In this document: one piece after another, positions 1-8,738 of the stretch
How the letters are laid out: every line of letters starts with the position of its first letter
Numbering within the stretch: the first letter of the stretch is position 1
From: Cordylochernes scorpioides
Lineage: Eukaryota > Arthropoda > Arachnida > Pseudoscorpiones > Chernetidae
Length of the DNA: 64,000 nt
Direction of reading: 5' to 3'
Assembly (NCBI GenBank): GCA_030710605.1
Contig: CP092872.1
Coordinates: 95,497,794-95,561,793 of the forward strand
Notes under the pieces: generated by a model
What the model was told of the DNA's origin: nothing
The model's input: the letters and a program-made list of their open reading frames with translations, nothing else
The model's database searches: none
Made by a program: the position numbers and the translations under genes

Positions 1-62
1 TCGAGGTTCGTCTAGCATCAGGTAACACTGGTCCCAGAGGTCCCAAGATATCACATATATTT

Positions 63-1166
63 GAAACGAAGGCGATAAAAACGTGGTAATTTTCTTTTAT
101 TGATAAAATACAAGCTTTCAGGCAAGAATGCCCTTCCTCAGGTTACAACTGGGCAGGAAACAAAAGTGCCAATTTTATAAGCGAAAGAAGTAAAATAAAT
201 TTACATGCTATGAAGAAGTATGGGAAATTTACATACTATTAAAAAGTAAAAAGCAAAGGATTTACATATTTACAGATGAATGGAGAATATTTTAAAAAAC
301 TATGGACATGAAAAATAGCTCATACCGCAAGGAGCACCAGAAGAATAAAAAGAGAAAAGGGACGAAAGGAACGCAAAGCATGAGAACACGGTAGAGCGGG
401 ATAAAAGACTAAAAGATACAGTAGGTAAAAAGTTCAGCTGGGGGGAATGGCGGGGTAAAACACGGAGTACTGGGGTGGGAGGTCGATTTTACGGTTAAAG
501 CTGGGCGTGCAGTGAGAAACCAAAGATTCAAGGACCAAGCGCTGATACTTGTTCCCAACGCCCTTGTAAACGCATACAGCGCTGTCCAAATTAAACGAGT
601 GGCGGAATTCTGTTATGTGTTGGCATAAGAGAGATTTGCGGTCGTTGGTGCGTATGTTGCGGCTGTGTTCTGATAATCTGGTGCAGATAGATTGACCGGT
701 TTCTCCGATGTAACACTGTTCGCAATTGAGACACCGTGAAATCGACCTCCCACCCCAGTACTCCGTGTTTTACCCCGCCATTCCCCCCAGCTGAACTTTT
801 TACCTACTGTATCTTTTAGTCTTTTATCCCGCTCTACCGTGTTCTCATGCTTTGCGTTCCTTTCGTCCCTTTTTCTCTTTTTATTCTTCTGGTGCTCCTT
901 GCGGTATGAGATATTTTTCATGTCCATAGTTTTTTTAAATATTCTCCATTCATCTGTAAATATGTAAATCCTTTGCTTTTTACTTTTTAATAGTATGTAA
1001 ATTTCCCATACTTCTTCATAGCATGTAAATTTATTTTACTTCTTTCGCTTATAAAATTGGCACTTTTGTTTCCTGCCCAGTTGTAACCTGAGGAAGGGCA
1101 TTCTTGCCTGAAAGCTTGTATTTTATCAATAAAAGAAAATTACCACCTTTTTATCGCCTTCGTTTC
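63..1166 (-). mobile_element. Penelope-like element remnant in a 428-bp inverted repeat (PLE-A)
   Basis: Positions 63-489 and 739-1166 are inverted copies of each other, about 428 bp long and nearly identical by eye. The unique centre (490-738) is the end of a GIY-YIG endonuclease domain on the minus strand. Each arm carries the block cctgaggaagggcattcttg followed by gcctgaaagcttg and a run ending in AATAAAAGAAAA, a GAAGR-type, pseudo-dyad 3'-terminal block of the kind seen at Penelope-like element ends. The sequence after the right arm (1167-1198) recurs after a second copy at 61010-61042, so both have the same boundary. Penelope-like elements often insert with partial inversions, which fits this structure. 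The reverse transcriptase is absent, so the copy is dead. Confidence 0.75.
434..733 (-). pseudogene. GIY-YIG endonuclease domain of a Penelope-like element (fragment)
   Basis: The minus-strand frame from 733 down to the TGA at 434 gives about 99 residues with no internal stop. It opens with CLNCEQCYIGETGQSICTRL, which holds the CxxC pair, the YIG motif and the Arg of the GIY-YIG nuclease fold, followed by SEHSRN, a histidine-rich stretch (LLCQHITEFRH) and the catalytic Glu region LVLESLVSH. This combination (CxxC linker plus YIG plus EH) is characteristic of the C-terminal endonuclease of Penelope-like retroelements, which nicks target DNA to prime reverse transcription. The linker, reverse transcriptase and N terminus are missing because the inverted repeat starts exactly upstream of the first Cys. 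No start codon applies; it is a fragment. Confidence 0.8.
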
Positions 1167-1390
1167 TAATATTATTGCGTGGCCACGTCATGTCTGATAT
1201 ATATATTTGTAGATGTAATATGCAATTAGGTCAGTTGTTTAGCTAATTTCCATATTTTTACTGGGGTCGAAGCTATGATTCCACAGACCTAACTCTTTAA
1301 TATACCAACATTTATATATATAATTTTACTGTCCTAAAAAGCTTATTTCCATAATGTACTTAAATACCTTTTCTAAGATTCCACCCTTCA

Positions 1391-1540
1391 ATGTAGCATA
1401 TATAAGCAAAATCATCCAATACAGTATTAGGGCTTTAAGAAGCGGTCTGGTAGATTAAATTGGCGAAACTGCTGGGAGGGTTCACCACTGATGAGCCAAG
1501 CCCTCCCAATATTTTTTTTTATTGCAGTAAGAAGAGTATA
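1391..1540 (+). repeat. Family Q dispersed repeat, copy 1
   Basis: This about 150-bp repeat recurs at 1665-1812 (+), 13595-13690 (-), 15655-15750 (+), 15820-15950 (-), 29595-29680 (-), 47080-47225 (-) and 52445-52510 (-). The core is TTGGCGAAAC, then TGGGAGGG, then CACTGATGAGCCAA, then CCCTCCCA. TGGGAGGG pairs with CCCTCCCA and TTGGC pairs with GCCAA, and the two pairings cross, so a pseudoknot is possible. Its far end is a conserved tgcagtaaggrcagta. It holds no coding frame and its superfamily is unknown. Confidence 0.7.
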
Positions 1541-1586
1541 AAAGAAAAATTCGTGCTTTAACACTTTCACTTAATATATCTACATA

Positions 1587-1943
1587 CAGTCAAACCTGTC
1601 TATAGCGCCCCCTCTATAAATAGCGCCACCCTCTCTAAAGCGCCTGATTTTAAATACGTAGTATGATGTAGCATATATAAGCAAAATCGTCCAATACAGT
1701 ATTAGGGCTTTAAGAAGTGGTCTGGTAGATTAAATTGGCGAAACCGCTGGGAGGGTTCACTACTGATGAGCCAAGCCCTCCCAATATATTTTTCATTGCA
1801 GTAAGGGCAGTAGAAGTTTGTTTTATGTATGAAAGAAACATTCGTGCTTTTAAATCCTTTCATTTTATACGATGTGATTTACATTAAAAGTGACCTGTCT
1901 ATAGCACCTTATTTTGGTGAGTCCCAAGAGGCAGGTTTAACTG
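1587..1943. mobile_element. Short TIR element, pogo-like MITE candidate, containing a second family Q copy
   Basis: The ends CAGTCAAACCTG (1587) and its imperfect inverse (CAGTTAAACCTG read from 1943 on the minus strand) are flanked by TA on both sides (1585-1586, 1944-1945), as for Tc1/mariner/pogo elements. Inside, a TATAGCG-type motif is repeated near the left end and a diverged form (TATAGCAC) near the right. A family Q copy (1665-1812) is embedded. There is no transposase. The TIR is short, so the boundaries are moderately supported. Confidence 0.45.
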
Positions 1944-1945
1944 TA

Positions 1946-2578
1946 TCTATATATTGTTACATCAATGTTAATGCGCCCTACATTTATTCAAAATATTCTA
2001 TGATATTTAATATTTATTTAAAACAGAATATATAGATTATCATCATTCCTTTTTATAGTTTCATTCCTTTGGTAATATTGTTATTGTACATATATATTGA
2101 TGGGTTATTGGAGCGAGAGAGGACCTAGAGGAAGATTGCGGATCACGACCTACGAGGAAGACAACGAATAAATAAACACAATAACTTTGGAAGGTAATTT
2201 ATTTTTATTTACTTTTATTTATTTGCTTTGAATATGGAAACCCGCTCGGGAAACGTGTATAACACCAAGAAGGAAGAAACCAAGGTCGACGACCCTGCAA
2301 AGCTGCAACTTGGTGCAACAATATCCAGGTAAAATTTCTCAATGATTGGTGAACTATGGAGGAAACTTATTGCTACAACTTCCCTTCACACAGATGGTGC
2401 TCTATGTTACTTGTCTAGGCCTAAGGTGTGGAAATGGCCACTTACTTCATTGATTTTGGGACTTCTGCCTGTAAATACATTGGTTGGGAGGGTTTAAATT
2501 TCTCTAAATAAACTGTGTACACACTGTCATTACAATGAAGTGGATTTGTAAACTTATCAGTTTGAGAAATTCTACAAA
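1946..2578. other. No feature recognised
   Basis: AT-rich DNA. A somewhat GC-richer patch at about 2100-2340 has no long open frame and no recognisable motif. Confidence 0.5.
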
Positions 2579-2783
2579 CACATTCATGGACAAAACTTAA
2601 GGAAGTTGTACCTTTCACTATGTATATTGGGATTCAGACAATAACTCTGAAAGATATTACAGTGACTTTTATTGAAGATACAAGATAACCAAGTGTGAGC
2701 AAAATTGTCCCTGTCTCCTTAAAAAAAAAATAGATGACCGGCGACATCAAAGACTTTCCACTTAAGTTTTGTCCATGAGTGTA
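2579..2783. mobile_element. MITE-T, full-length copy
   Basis: An about 205-bp element with inverted termini: catggacaaaacttaagga at the left and its inverse (cttaagttttgtccatg) at the right. Internal landmarks are gatattacagtgac, an A-run near 2720 and the block gaccggcgacatcaaag. The same element occurs at 50965-51176 and 62205-62360, is interrupted at 7250-7770, and one half of it makes up the tandem arrays at 11800-13178, 14643-15490 and 47995-48350. TIR form suggests a Tc1/mariner-type MITE; no coding capacity. Confidence 0.7.
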
Positions 2784-3366
2784 CATCCACAAAGGTAACA
2801 AGACCAAATAAATTATTACCTTGTGTTTCTAATCTATAATCCAAATTGTGTGTCTTATCATCATATATATTTGATGACATCTGTACATAACTGATTATTG
2901 ATTGTACATTTATGAACTAGGTTGCTCCTGGTGAGTGGCGGAACCTAATAAAGTTATTTTAAACTGGAAAGTTGACTTGTTCTCAGCTGTTATTGCAATT
3001 CCACCCATCAACATCCAAGTAGCTCAAAGTAATAAGACCAAATCCAAATATGTTTACACAAATTAGCGCACTATTTATTTGGATTAGGTCTTAAAACTTC
3101 GTAGTTTTAATCTATAATACAAATTGTACATCTCAGTAGCTGCTGAATGTCCCCCCACCTATGGTAAGGCTGATGGACACTGCTAGAAGGAAAGGAGTCC
3201 CACGGGAGTAATGGTTCTCAGTAAGGCTGGAGGGTTCTTCTGTGTGAAGCTGCAGAGGTGCCAGGGTTGACAGGCAAGAAGCAGATCTTCACAAAGGACT
3301 GACAAGATGCAACACACGACACTATTTACATATTTTCAAATAAGGAATATATTGGATTGGATTAAA

Positions 3367-3532
3367 GGGATTTATTTGCCAATATTTCAGTTGGCTGAAC
3401 GCCAATCTTTGTCAATGCATAACAACATATTTATTTTGTACCTAGATAGATATTGTATATCTAGATAAATATGCTATTATCCCTTGACAAGGATTGGCGT
3501 TCAGCCAACTGAAATATTGGCAAATAAATCCC
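3367..3532. mobile_element. PLE-B terminal foldback
   Basis: Two 49-bp inverted arms (3367-3415, 3484-3532) contain ttggcgttcagccaactg followed by aaatattggcaaataaatc. The same block appears at 11101, 15545, 48710, 55498, 57985 and 60240. Its form (CTTGACAAGG near an imperfect dyad then an AATAAA-like tail) is like the 3' ends of Penelope-like elements; assignment to that class is inference. Confidence 0.55.
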
Positions 3533-3539
3533 GTTTTCA

Positions 3540-4860
3540 ATTCATTGTGTGCCTTGTTATTATCCGAAAATATGTAAATATGTGGATTGCTCTATTTCCA
3601 AAACTATTTACATATGTTGACTTTTCTTTATAGAGACATAAGCACTGATGGTGTAGAGAGAAAGAGAGTTGAGAATAATAAAAAATAAATAAATAAAATA
3701 ATAAAAGATAGAAAGATAACAAATGAATAAACTAAAAAAAAAAGGAAAATTGAAGTAGAGCCATTGTCAATGGCTATAGTTACAGATTGGAATGGCATTG
3801 TACTGTTTATTTAAAATTGGTCTTTGTATATGTTTTGTTGCTATTGTAATTAACACTACATGGGAAATTTAAAGGTACAAGAGAATATCTGGAAGTCTAC
3901 ATAGATAGACATCAGAGAATGGCTGAAATTACCAACTGCATAGGTATTTTACGTTGCACATAAAACAGTAGAATTCAAGCAAAGAGTACTACGCCTCTCT
4001 TGGTAGCTTTGAAAGAAGAAGAATATAGAGTAGAAGATACTTTCTGTAAAGGAAACAACACCTAGTTGCAGAGTCAAAGTTTCCTTTGGGAAGAGGTGTT
4101 CCCTTACTAAGAGAGTTTATACAGCAGAAATACCTCTTTGTAAATGACAACACTTAGTTGCAGAACTAAAGTGTCTTTTAGGGAGAGGTGTCCTCTTACA
4201 GGAGAGCAGCAAATGGGTAAAAAAAACCCGGTAATTTTGGTAATAAAAAGCGCCCGTTGAATAGAGGTGTCCGATTGCGGGGTGTCTTCTAATGGAGGTT
4301 CTACCGTATGTCATTGGTTAGGGAGGAAAATTGTTTCTGTGATAGGACTGTTGTTAAAGTTGAAGCATACCTCAATATTGCTCGTCAGGATAAGATTTGC
4401 AGTTGTAAGGAAGGATTTCGGAAGTAAACTAGGGCCTACAGTAAGAGTAACTTAATACACAGAAAAAACGTACACTCAAGAGTACAACACCAACAACAAA
4501 AAGGAGGTCAATAAAAAAAACCTCACGATTTGTTAAATAAAATAAAAACAGTACTTATTTTCTATTTGCAGCGTTGATAAGGAGCGGTCCGGGGTTACAC
4601 AGGTATGTGAGGAGATCACCAGACAAGCACACAGAACGCTTTGAGCATCTCCACTCGAAGACCACCACTCCGTTTCAACCCTATTTTATGTAGAAACATG
4701 GCCACATTCGTCCAATGAGAAGACGTGGGAGATCAGTTCACTTAACAAATAAACAACATTCTTCCCGCATAACTGAGAATATTAAAACTGCTATGTTTGT
4801 CAAATAATTTGACAGAACTATCTAAATAAAATGGAATGTTTAGAAGGAAATAAGTAAACA
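3540..4860. other. No gene recognised; possible small TIR-type repeats
   Basis: Repeated phrases such as agaggtgtycyctta near 4092 and 4183 suggest decayed DNA-transposon ends. The patch at 4560-4750 is GC-richer but has no recognisable product. Open frames here are short and unconvincing. Confidence 0.4.
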
Positions 4861-4873
4861 AAATGTTATGTTG

Positions 4874-4973
4874 NNNNNNNNNNNNNNNNNNNNNNNNNNN
4901 NNNNNNNNNNNNNNNNNNNNNNNNNNNNNNNNNNNNNNNNNNNNNNNNNNNNNNNNNNNNNNNNNNNNNNNNN
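4874..4973. other. Assembly gap of exactly 100 N
   Basis: One hundred consecutive N, the conventional placeholder for a gap of unknown size. The left flank ends atgttatgttg and the right flank starts aaggaagtatgtaaat, which are consecutive parts of the adjacent 30-bp minisatellite, so the gap falls inside that repeat. Confidence 0.98.
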
Positions 4974-5235
4974 AAGGAAGTATGTAAATAAGAAAGACAT
5001 GTTAAAGGCAGTATGTAAAGAAAAATTGCATGTTGGAGGAAGTATGTAAATAAGACACGTTAAAGTAAGTATGTACATGAAAGACATTAAGGAAAGTATG
5101 TAAATAAGAAAGATATTAAAAAGGGAAATGTGTAAATAAGAATGGCATGTTGAAGAAAGTATGTAAAAATAAGAATGATACGTTAGAAATATAAAAATAA
5201 GGACGATATGTTGAAGGAAATGTGTAAATAAGAAA
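4974..5235. repeat. Degenerate minisatellite, about 30-bp unit
   Basis: Unit approximately gaaggaagtatgtaaataag plus aaagacatgtt, with 8 to 9 diverged copies up to the 3' end of the Reeler gene. The array probably extends into the gap. Confidence 0.8.
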
Positions 5236-5261
5236 GCCAAAGTTAAAAGAAGTAAGAGGAA

Positions 5262-5267
5262 TTTATT
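5262..5267 (-). promoter_or_regulatory. Polyadenylation signal of the Reeler gene
   Basis: TTTATT on the plus strand reads AATAAA on the minus strand, 14 bases after the TAG stop. The 3' UTR would be very short and would run into the minisatellite. Confidence 0.6.
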
Positions 5268-5281
5268 GAGTTACCAGTTCA

Positions 5282-5785
5282 CTAGGATGATGCGGCGGCG
5301 GAGGAGATCTGGATGGCATCGGAGGCACAGTCGGCCCACCACGTCTTGTAGCTCTTCACCACGGTCGCCTTGAACACCACGGTCCCTGTGAAGTCCTTGG
5401 GGGCAATCCATAGGACAGACATCTCGGACTTGGCCTTAGCAGAGCTATGAGTGACAGCGTCTTCCATGCCAGGGACACACTCCACGATATGGGCGGTGGG
5501 TTCCTTGGTGACATCGAAGTGGCCTTCAACGGGAACATCCTTGTCGTCGTAGGCTCGCATGAGGAATCCAGCGAAGGGCGAGCCGCCACCGATGGAGACA
5601 GGGATTGGCTCTCCTGCAGGGGTAGCCAGGGCGTGGACTTGCCAGGGACAGGCGGACTGCTGGGGACGGGACTTGCCGTGTTTGGGGAACAGGCGACTGC
5701 AGGATCCTGTTGGAGCTCCTTTGGGATAGGCAAGCACCAGGCTGGCGCACAGGACGAGGGCCACGAGACTGAGTAGAGGATTCAT
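5282..5785 (-). CDS. Secreted Reeler-domain putative defence protein, 167 aa
   Basis: The start at 5785 is chosen because it gives a clear signal peptide, MNPLLSLVALVLCASLVLA, with mature protein probably starting at Tyr20; the longer frame from 5911 adds 42 residues that look like translated upstream sequence. Residues about 20-153 fit the Reeler fold found in arthropod l(2)34Fc/Hdd11/noduler-type proteins: four cysteines (29, 46, 103, 153) that could form two disulfides, the GGSPFAGFLMRA strand (67-78), GHFDV (88-92), the VEC...AVTHS block (101-114), and LWIAPKDFTGTVVFKATVV (125-143). Relatives are secreted immune proteins of haemolymph; some bind bacteria. The gene has no intron, is much richer in GC than its surroundings, and ends with a small Ser/Ala tail. 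Its lack of introns could mean a retrocopy, but the frame is intact with a TATA-like box and an AATAAA. Function is inferred from family only. Confidence 0.85.
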   Translation of the reverse strand: MNPLLSLVALVLCASLVLAYPKGAPTGSCSRLFPKHGKSRPQQSACPWQVHALATPAGEPIPVSIGGGSPFAGFLMRAYDDKDVPVEGHFDVTKEPTAHIVECVPGMEDAVTHSSAKAKSEMSVLWIAPKDFTGTVVFKATVVKSYKTWWADCASDAIQISSAAASS

Positions 5786-5812
5786 TGTGCTGGGGTTGGC
5801 GAGCCCAGCGGG

Positions 5813-5820
5813 GTTTATAT
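5813..5820 (-). promoter_or_regulatory. TATA-like box of the Reeler gene
   Basis: ATATAAAC on the minus strand, 27 bases upstream of the chosen ATG. If used, the 5' UTR would be only a few bases, so either the leader is unusually short or this is not the working TATA element. Confidence 0.4.
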
Positions 5821-5929
5821 GCCGCCATGTCAACAGCGGTGAATCAGGTGTTTGGGCGGCGAGGCCAACTTTGGGGCACGCTTCACTGGGGCTTATTATT
5901 GTTTCTGACATACGTCTATCTCCACAAAC

Positions 5930-6385
5930 TATTTTTTTATATTGTTAACTAGTACTTTATAGTTATTCATCATTTCCTTTTGGATATATTGGAGGAAGGT
6001 TTTTGCTTTTATTCACAGTACATGCCTATGAACCCTTTTCACCCTAGTTATTGCGTTTTTACCAACCATTAATTGTAACATTTTTTTTTTCAACGCAAGT
6101 TTTTTTTTTTTAGCCTTGAGGTGATTGGAGATAATGTATTCTCCGCCTTTGGGAAGCCTCGGGTGTTTATAATTGGAAATTGTATTGTTTATATTTCCCC
6201 TTTATATACATAAATATAGCTCATAACATTGTGTGTATAATAATGTATCCATTGACGGATGTTACTAAATTTGTTTTTAAATATATTTTAAAAAATAATG
6301 TAAGTAACGGCAAAGTATATACAGGAAAGGAATAAATATGCAGCAAGATCTCTATAAAAGAAAACATATAAAGAATATATACGTT
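5930..6385. other. AT-rich upstream region, no feature recognised
   Basis: Poly-T tracts (6076-6090, 6100-6112) and AT-rich sequence. No frame or repeat family seen elsewhere in the window. Confidence 0.4.
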
Positions 6386-6389
6386 AAGG

Positions 6390-6670
6390 ATAAAGAAATT
6401 GGGGTTGGTGGAAGGATGGTCTAAACCGTTTGTTTTCGACCGCTACGACCCGGGTTTGATTCCCGCAATGGGCACTTTTTTTCTGATAAAAAAATAATAA
6501 TAAAAAAAAAAAATGCTCCAATGGCCCCCGATTCTTGCAAAAGTCCAACCCCACCAGCGAGTGCAAGTAACCAAACTGGGCTCTGGCACATTTGTAAGTG
6601 CAAAGTTGAACCGCTTTCCACATGCGTAGACATGTAGTGCACTTACAGTAAAAGCAGTCGCCTAATTCTA
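6390..6670 (+). mobile_element. tRNA-related SINE-like element with a satellite-like tail
   Basis: The head (about 6400-6475) ends with a good RNA polymerase III B box, GGGTTTGATTCCCG, and an A-box-like GGTGGAAGGATGG upstream, but the acceptor stem cannot be closed, so it is a tRNA-derived SINE head rather than a tRNA. A T/A-rich spacer (6476-6512) follows, then a body reaching about 6670. Within the body, 6609-6665 aligns along its full length with the 54-bp satellite unit of 16575-29535 (see separate entry). No target-site duplication was identified, so limits are approximate. Confidence 0.45.
6609..6665 (+). repeat. Isolated diverged copy of the 54-bp satellite unit
   Basis: Aligned by eye with the satellite unit, this stretch shares gtagacatgtagtg, acttacagta and the aaccgct block in the same order and spacing, with about eight substitutions and one gap over 55 bases. 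The similarity continues weakly to the left (to about 6583). It lies 10 kb from the array and is single copy. Confidence 0.7.
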
Positions 6671-7281
6671 CCCACAATGATTATCATGACCTGTACCACG
6701 TGTACTAGGGATAAGCAAAAAAAAAGAAGAAGAAAAAAGGAGAGATAAAGAAAATATAAAATACTGAGTATTTATACAGTAAGGGCAAATAATATATTTG
6801 GAATATAAAGTATATATACACACACGATATAAAAACAATGGAATATATAAAGCACAAAGTTGCATAAGGATGGCATTCATGCACCAAAGAGGTATCTCTC
6901 CCTTTATTTTTTTCTTTAAAACAACGCACTATGTTTATCACCCCAATAAAACCTTACTAGTAGTGATAAGGAATAAGCCACAACATCAGTTTAGACAAAT
7001 TCAGACAAAAGCCAACAACCTGTATACTTTGGTTTCATGCTATGTCCCTCATCAGTACAGGGACGGCTTCGATTTCATAACATATTACGAGAAGGGTTTT
7101 GGAATCGGTCGAATTTGTCAAACAGGTGTTTAAGATGGTGAAGTGACGAGGGCTGGTTTTCAGTCTAGAATACAACATAAGGTTGCGGGAGGATGGATGT
7201 ACCAAAAGAGCCATCTCTTCCTTTATTTATGCATCAAAACAATGTATATGTACACTCATGGACAAAACTTAGGGAAGTGGA

Positions 7282-7735
7282 ATTCAAAATCACTTTATTA
7301 GGTACCGCTCAACAAGAGCAACCTATTTATGGTAAACGGATTGCGGATTTCGACAATTTAGAAAGAGGGGATCATATATCGCCGCAACTCTTTTTATTAA
7401 CGCGATTAAAGGAAGCTTTCGGGCAAGCCCTTCTTCAGCTAACTATAGTGTACAAACAAGGCCAACAAGATTATATATAATCTCTCTCTCGTTGGCCTTG
7501 TTTGTACACTATAGTTAGCTGAAGAAGGGCTTGCCCGAAAGCTTCCTTTAATCGCGTTAATAAAAAGAGTTGCGGCGATATATGATCCCCTCTTTCTAAA
7601 GAGCAACCTAGTTTATGATAATTGAAACAATGAATAACATGTGAAGGTTATTCACATATTAAACAGAATGTTAACGCGGGATTTAATCCCGGTTCATGAC
7701 TGTCGGGAATCGAGGGTGTTACCCACTCGTCCTAT
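7282..7735 (-). mobile_element. tRNA-derived SINE inserted in MITE-T, itself interrupted by a foldback
   Basis: Flanked by a 10-bp duplication (gggaagtgga). Read on the minus strand it begins with an A-box-like GACGAGTGGGTAA (about 7729-7717) and a B-box-like CCGGGATTAAATCCC (about 7694-7680), and ends with GAGCGGTACCTAATAAAGTG (about 7311-7292). A related copy lies at 56868-56995, and a partial one near 52730-52800. The middle (7326-7598) is a later foldback insertion. Confidence 0.6.
7326..7598. mobile_element. Perfect 110-bp-arm foldback (PLE-like terminus) inside the SINE
   Basis: Arms 7357-7466 and 7491-7600 are exact inverse complements with a 24-bp loop. The insertion is flanked by the 12-bp duplication aagagcaaccta (7314-7325, 7599-7610). 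The arm contains gaagaagggcttgcccgaaa followed by gcttcc, an imperfect dyad typical of Penelope-like 3' ends; a 12-bp duplication also fits that class. Confidence 0.65.
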
Positions 7736-7799
7736 GGGAAGTGGAAAGTCTTTGATGCCGCCGGTCGTCTGTTTTATTGAAGGAGACATAGGCAATCTG

Positions 7800-8440
7800 T
7801 AGATATATATGGAAGAGGATAAACAAACTCTGAAAGCAACAAATAAACAAAGAAAGAAATAAAAATCTTATATGCAACTATAGAACCTATATGCATTTTT
7901 CAGAAAGAACAAGAGATAAAGAAATATACATTTACCCAAGCTCTTTTCTTCTAACTGTGCAGCTTTGTAAAAATTATAAACTGATTAAAATTAGATATTG
8001 GATATTATCAGAAAGAAAAAAAAATCTTTCTTACGTTCACCTTTTCTATATGTACAAGGAATGGTGGAGAACTCTAAAATCTACTCTTATTGTAAATGAT
8101 CATTATTTGGATTGAAATACCGAAATAGTTGTTCCTTAAAAGGTAAATTCTTTCGTCACTTAAGTTTTTTTTTGGTTCTAGGTAAACATGTCCTTGAATT
8201 TCTTCATCGTATGTGCGACGGACAGATGTTCTGATGTCAAATATTTACAAAATCAGACCTTAATAGAGAGAGAAAAAAAAAACCGAACTTTTATCCTGAT
8301 ATACCATCAGCTAGACAGCCTCTTTCTTCACGACCTTGATTATCCCATAGCGATCTCTAAAACGGTACAAGAATTCTACATCGGAAAAGGATGATCAGCA
8401 TTTGTAGATGAACGTCAAGTAGAATAACCTTTATTTATTT
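7800..8440. other. No feature recognised
   Basis: AT-rich DNA with short frames only. An unusually T/A-pure stretch lies at 8160-8175 and 8270-8285. Confidence 0.4.
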
Positions 8441-8738
8441 CAAACTAGCCGAATGACCCGGGCAACGCCCAGGTTTTACCCGATTAAATGTTTTTATTCA
8501 AATACTATTCGTTACAATTATAAATTGGCGCCGTGGTTGTTACTCTTGTGAAACGTCCCGCTCCAAACTTTGTGTCAGAGAAGCGATATTTTTATAAAGA
8601 GATGATCTGGCTTTGTGTCTTCTGCTCGAATGAATGTTTTTCTGTTAGAATTTTGTTCCTGCATACTAAAAATTAACTGGCTTCCCCCGTGGTCTCTGCT
8701 TTTTGGAATTTTTCCGGATATAATTTTGTATCTGATAA

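Larger units (their letters stand above)
7250..7790. mobile_element. MITE-T copy interrupted by a SINE
   Basis: The left terminus (cactcatggacaaaactta, from 7252) breaks after gggaagtgga and resumes at 7736 with the same ten bases followed by aagtctttgatgccgccgg, the expected internal MITE-T sequence. The duplicated gggaagtgga (7272-7281, 7736-7745) is the target-site duplication of the insert. Confidence 0.7.

Noticed and set aside
1391..1540. Calling family Q a true hammerhead ribozyme
   Set aside because: CTGATGA, GAAA and stem II are present in type II order, but only about five bases lie between any cleavage triplet and CTGATGA, so stem I cannot form. It is kept only as a structural finding.
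3100..3330. Possible host exon in a GC-richer patch
   Set aside because: No open frame longer than a few tens of codons and no splice context that could be defended.
5526..5828. Alternative frames over the Reeler gene (100-125 codons on both strands)
   Set aside because: They are shadows of the GC-rich coding sequence and lack signal peptide or domain.
6400..6475. Functional tRNA gene
   Set aside because: Good B box but the acceptor stem and anticodon arm do not pair; treated as a SINE head.
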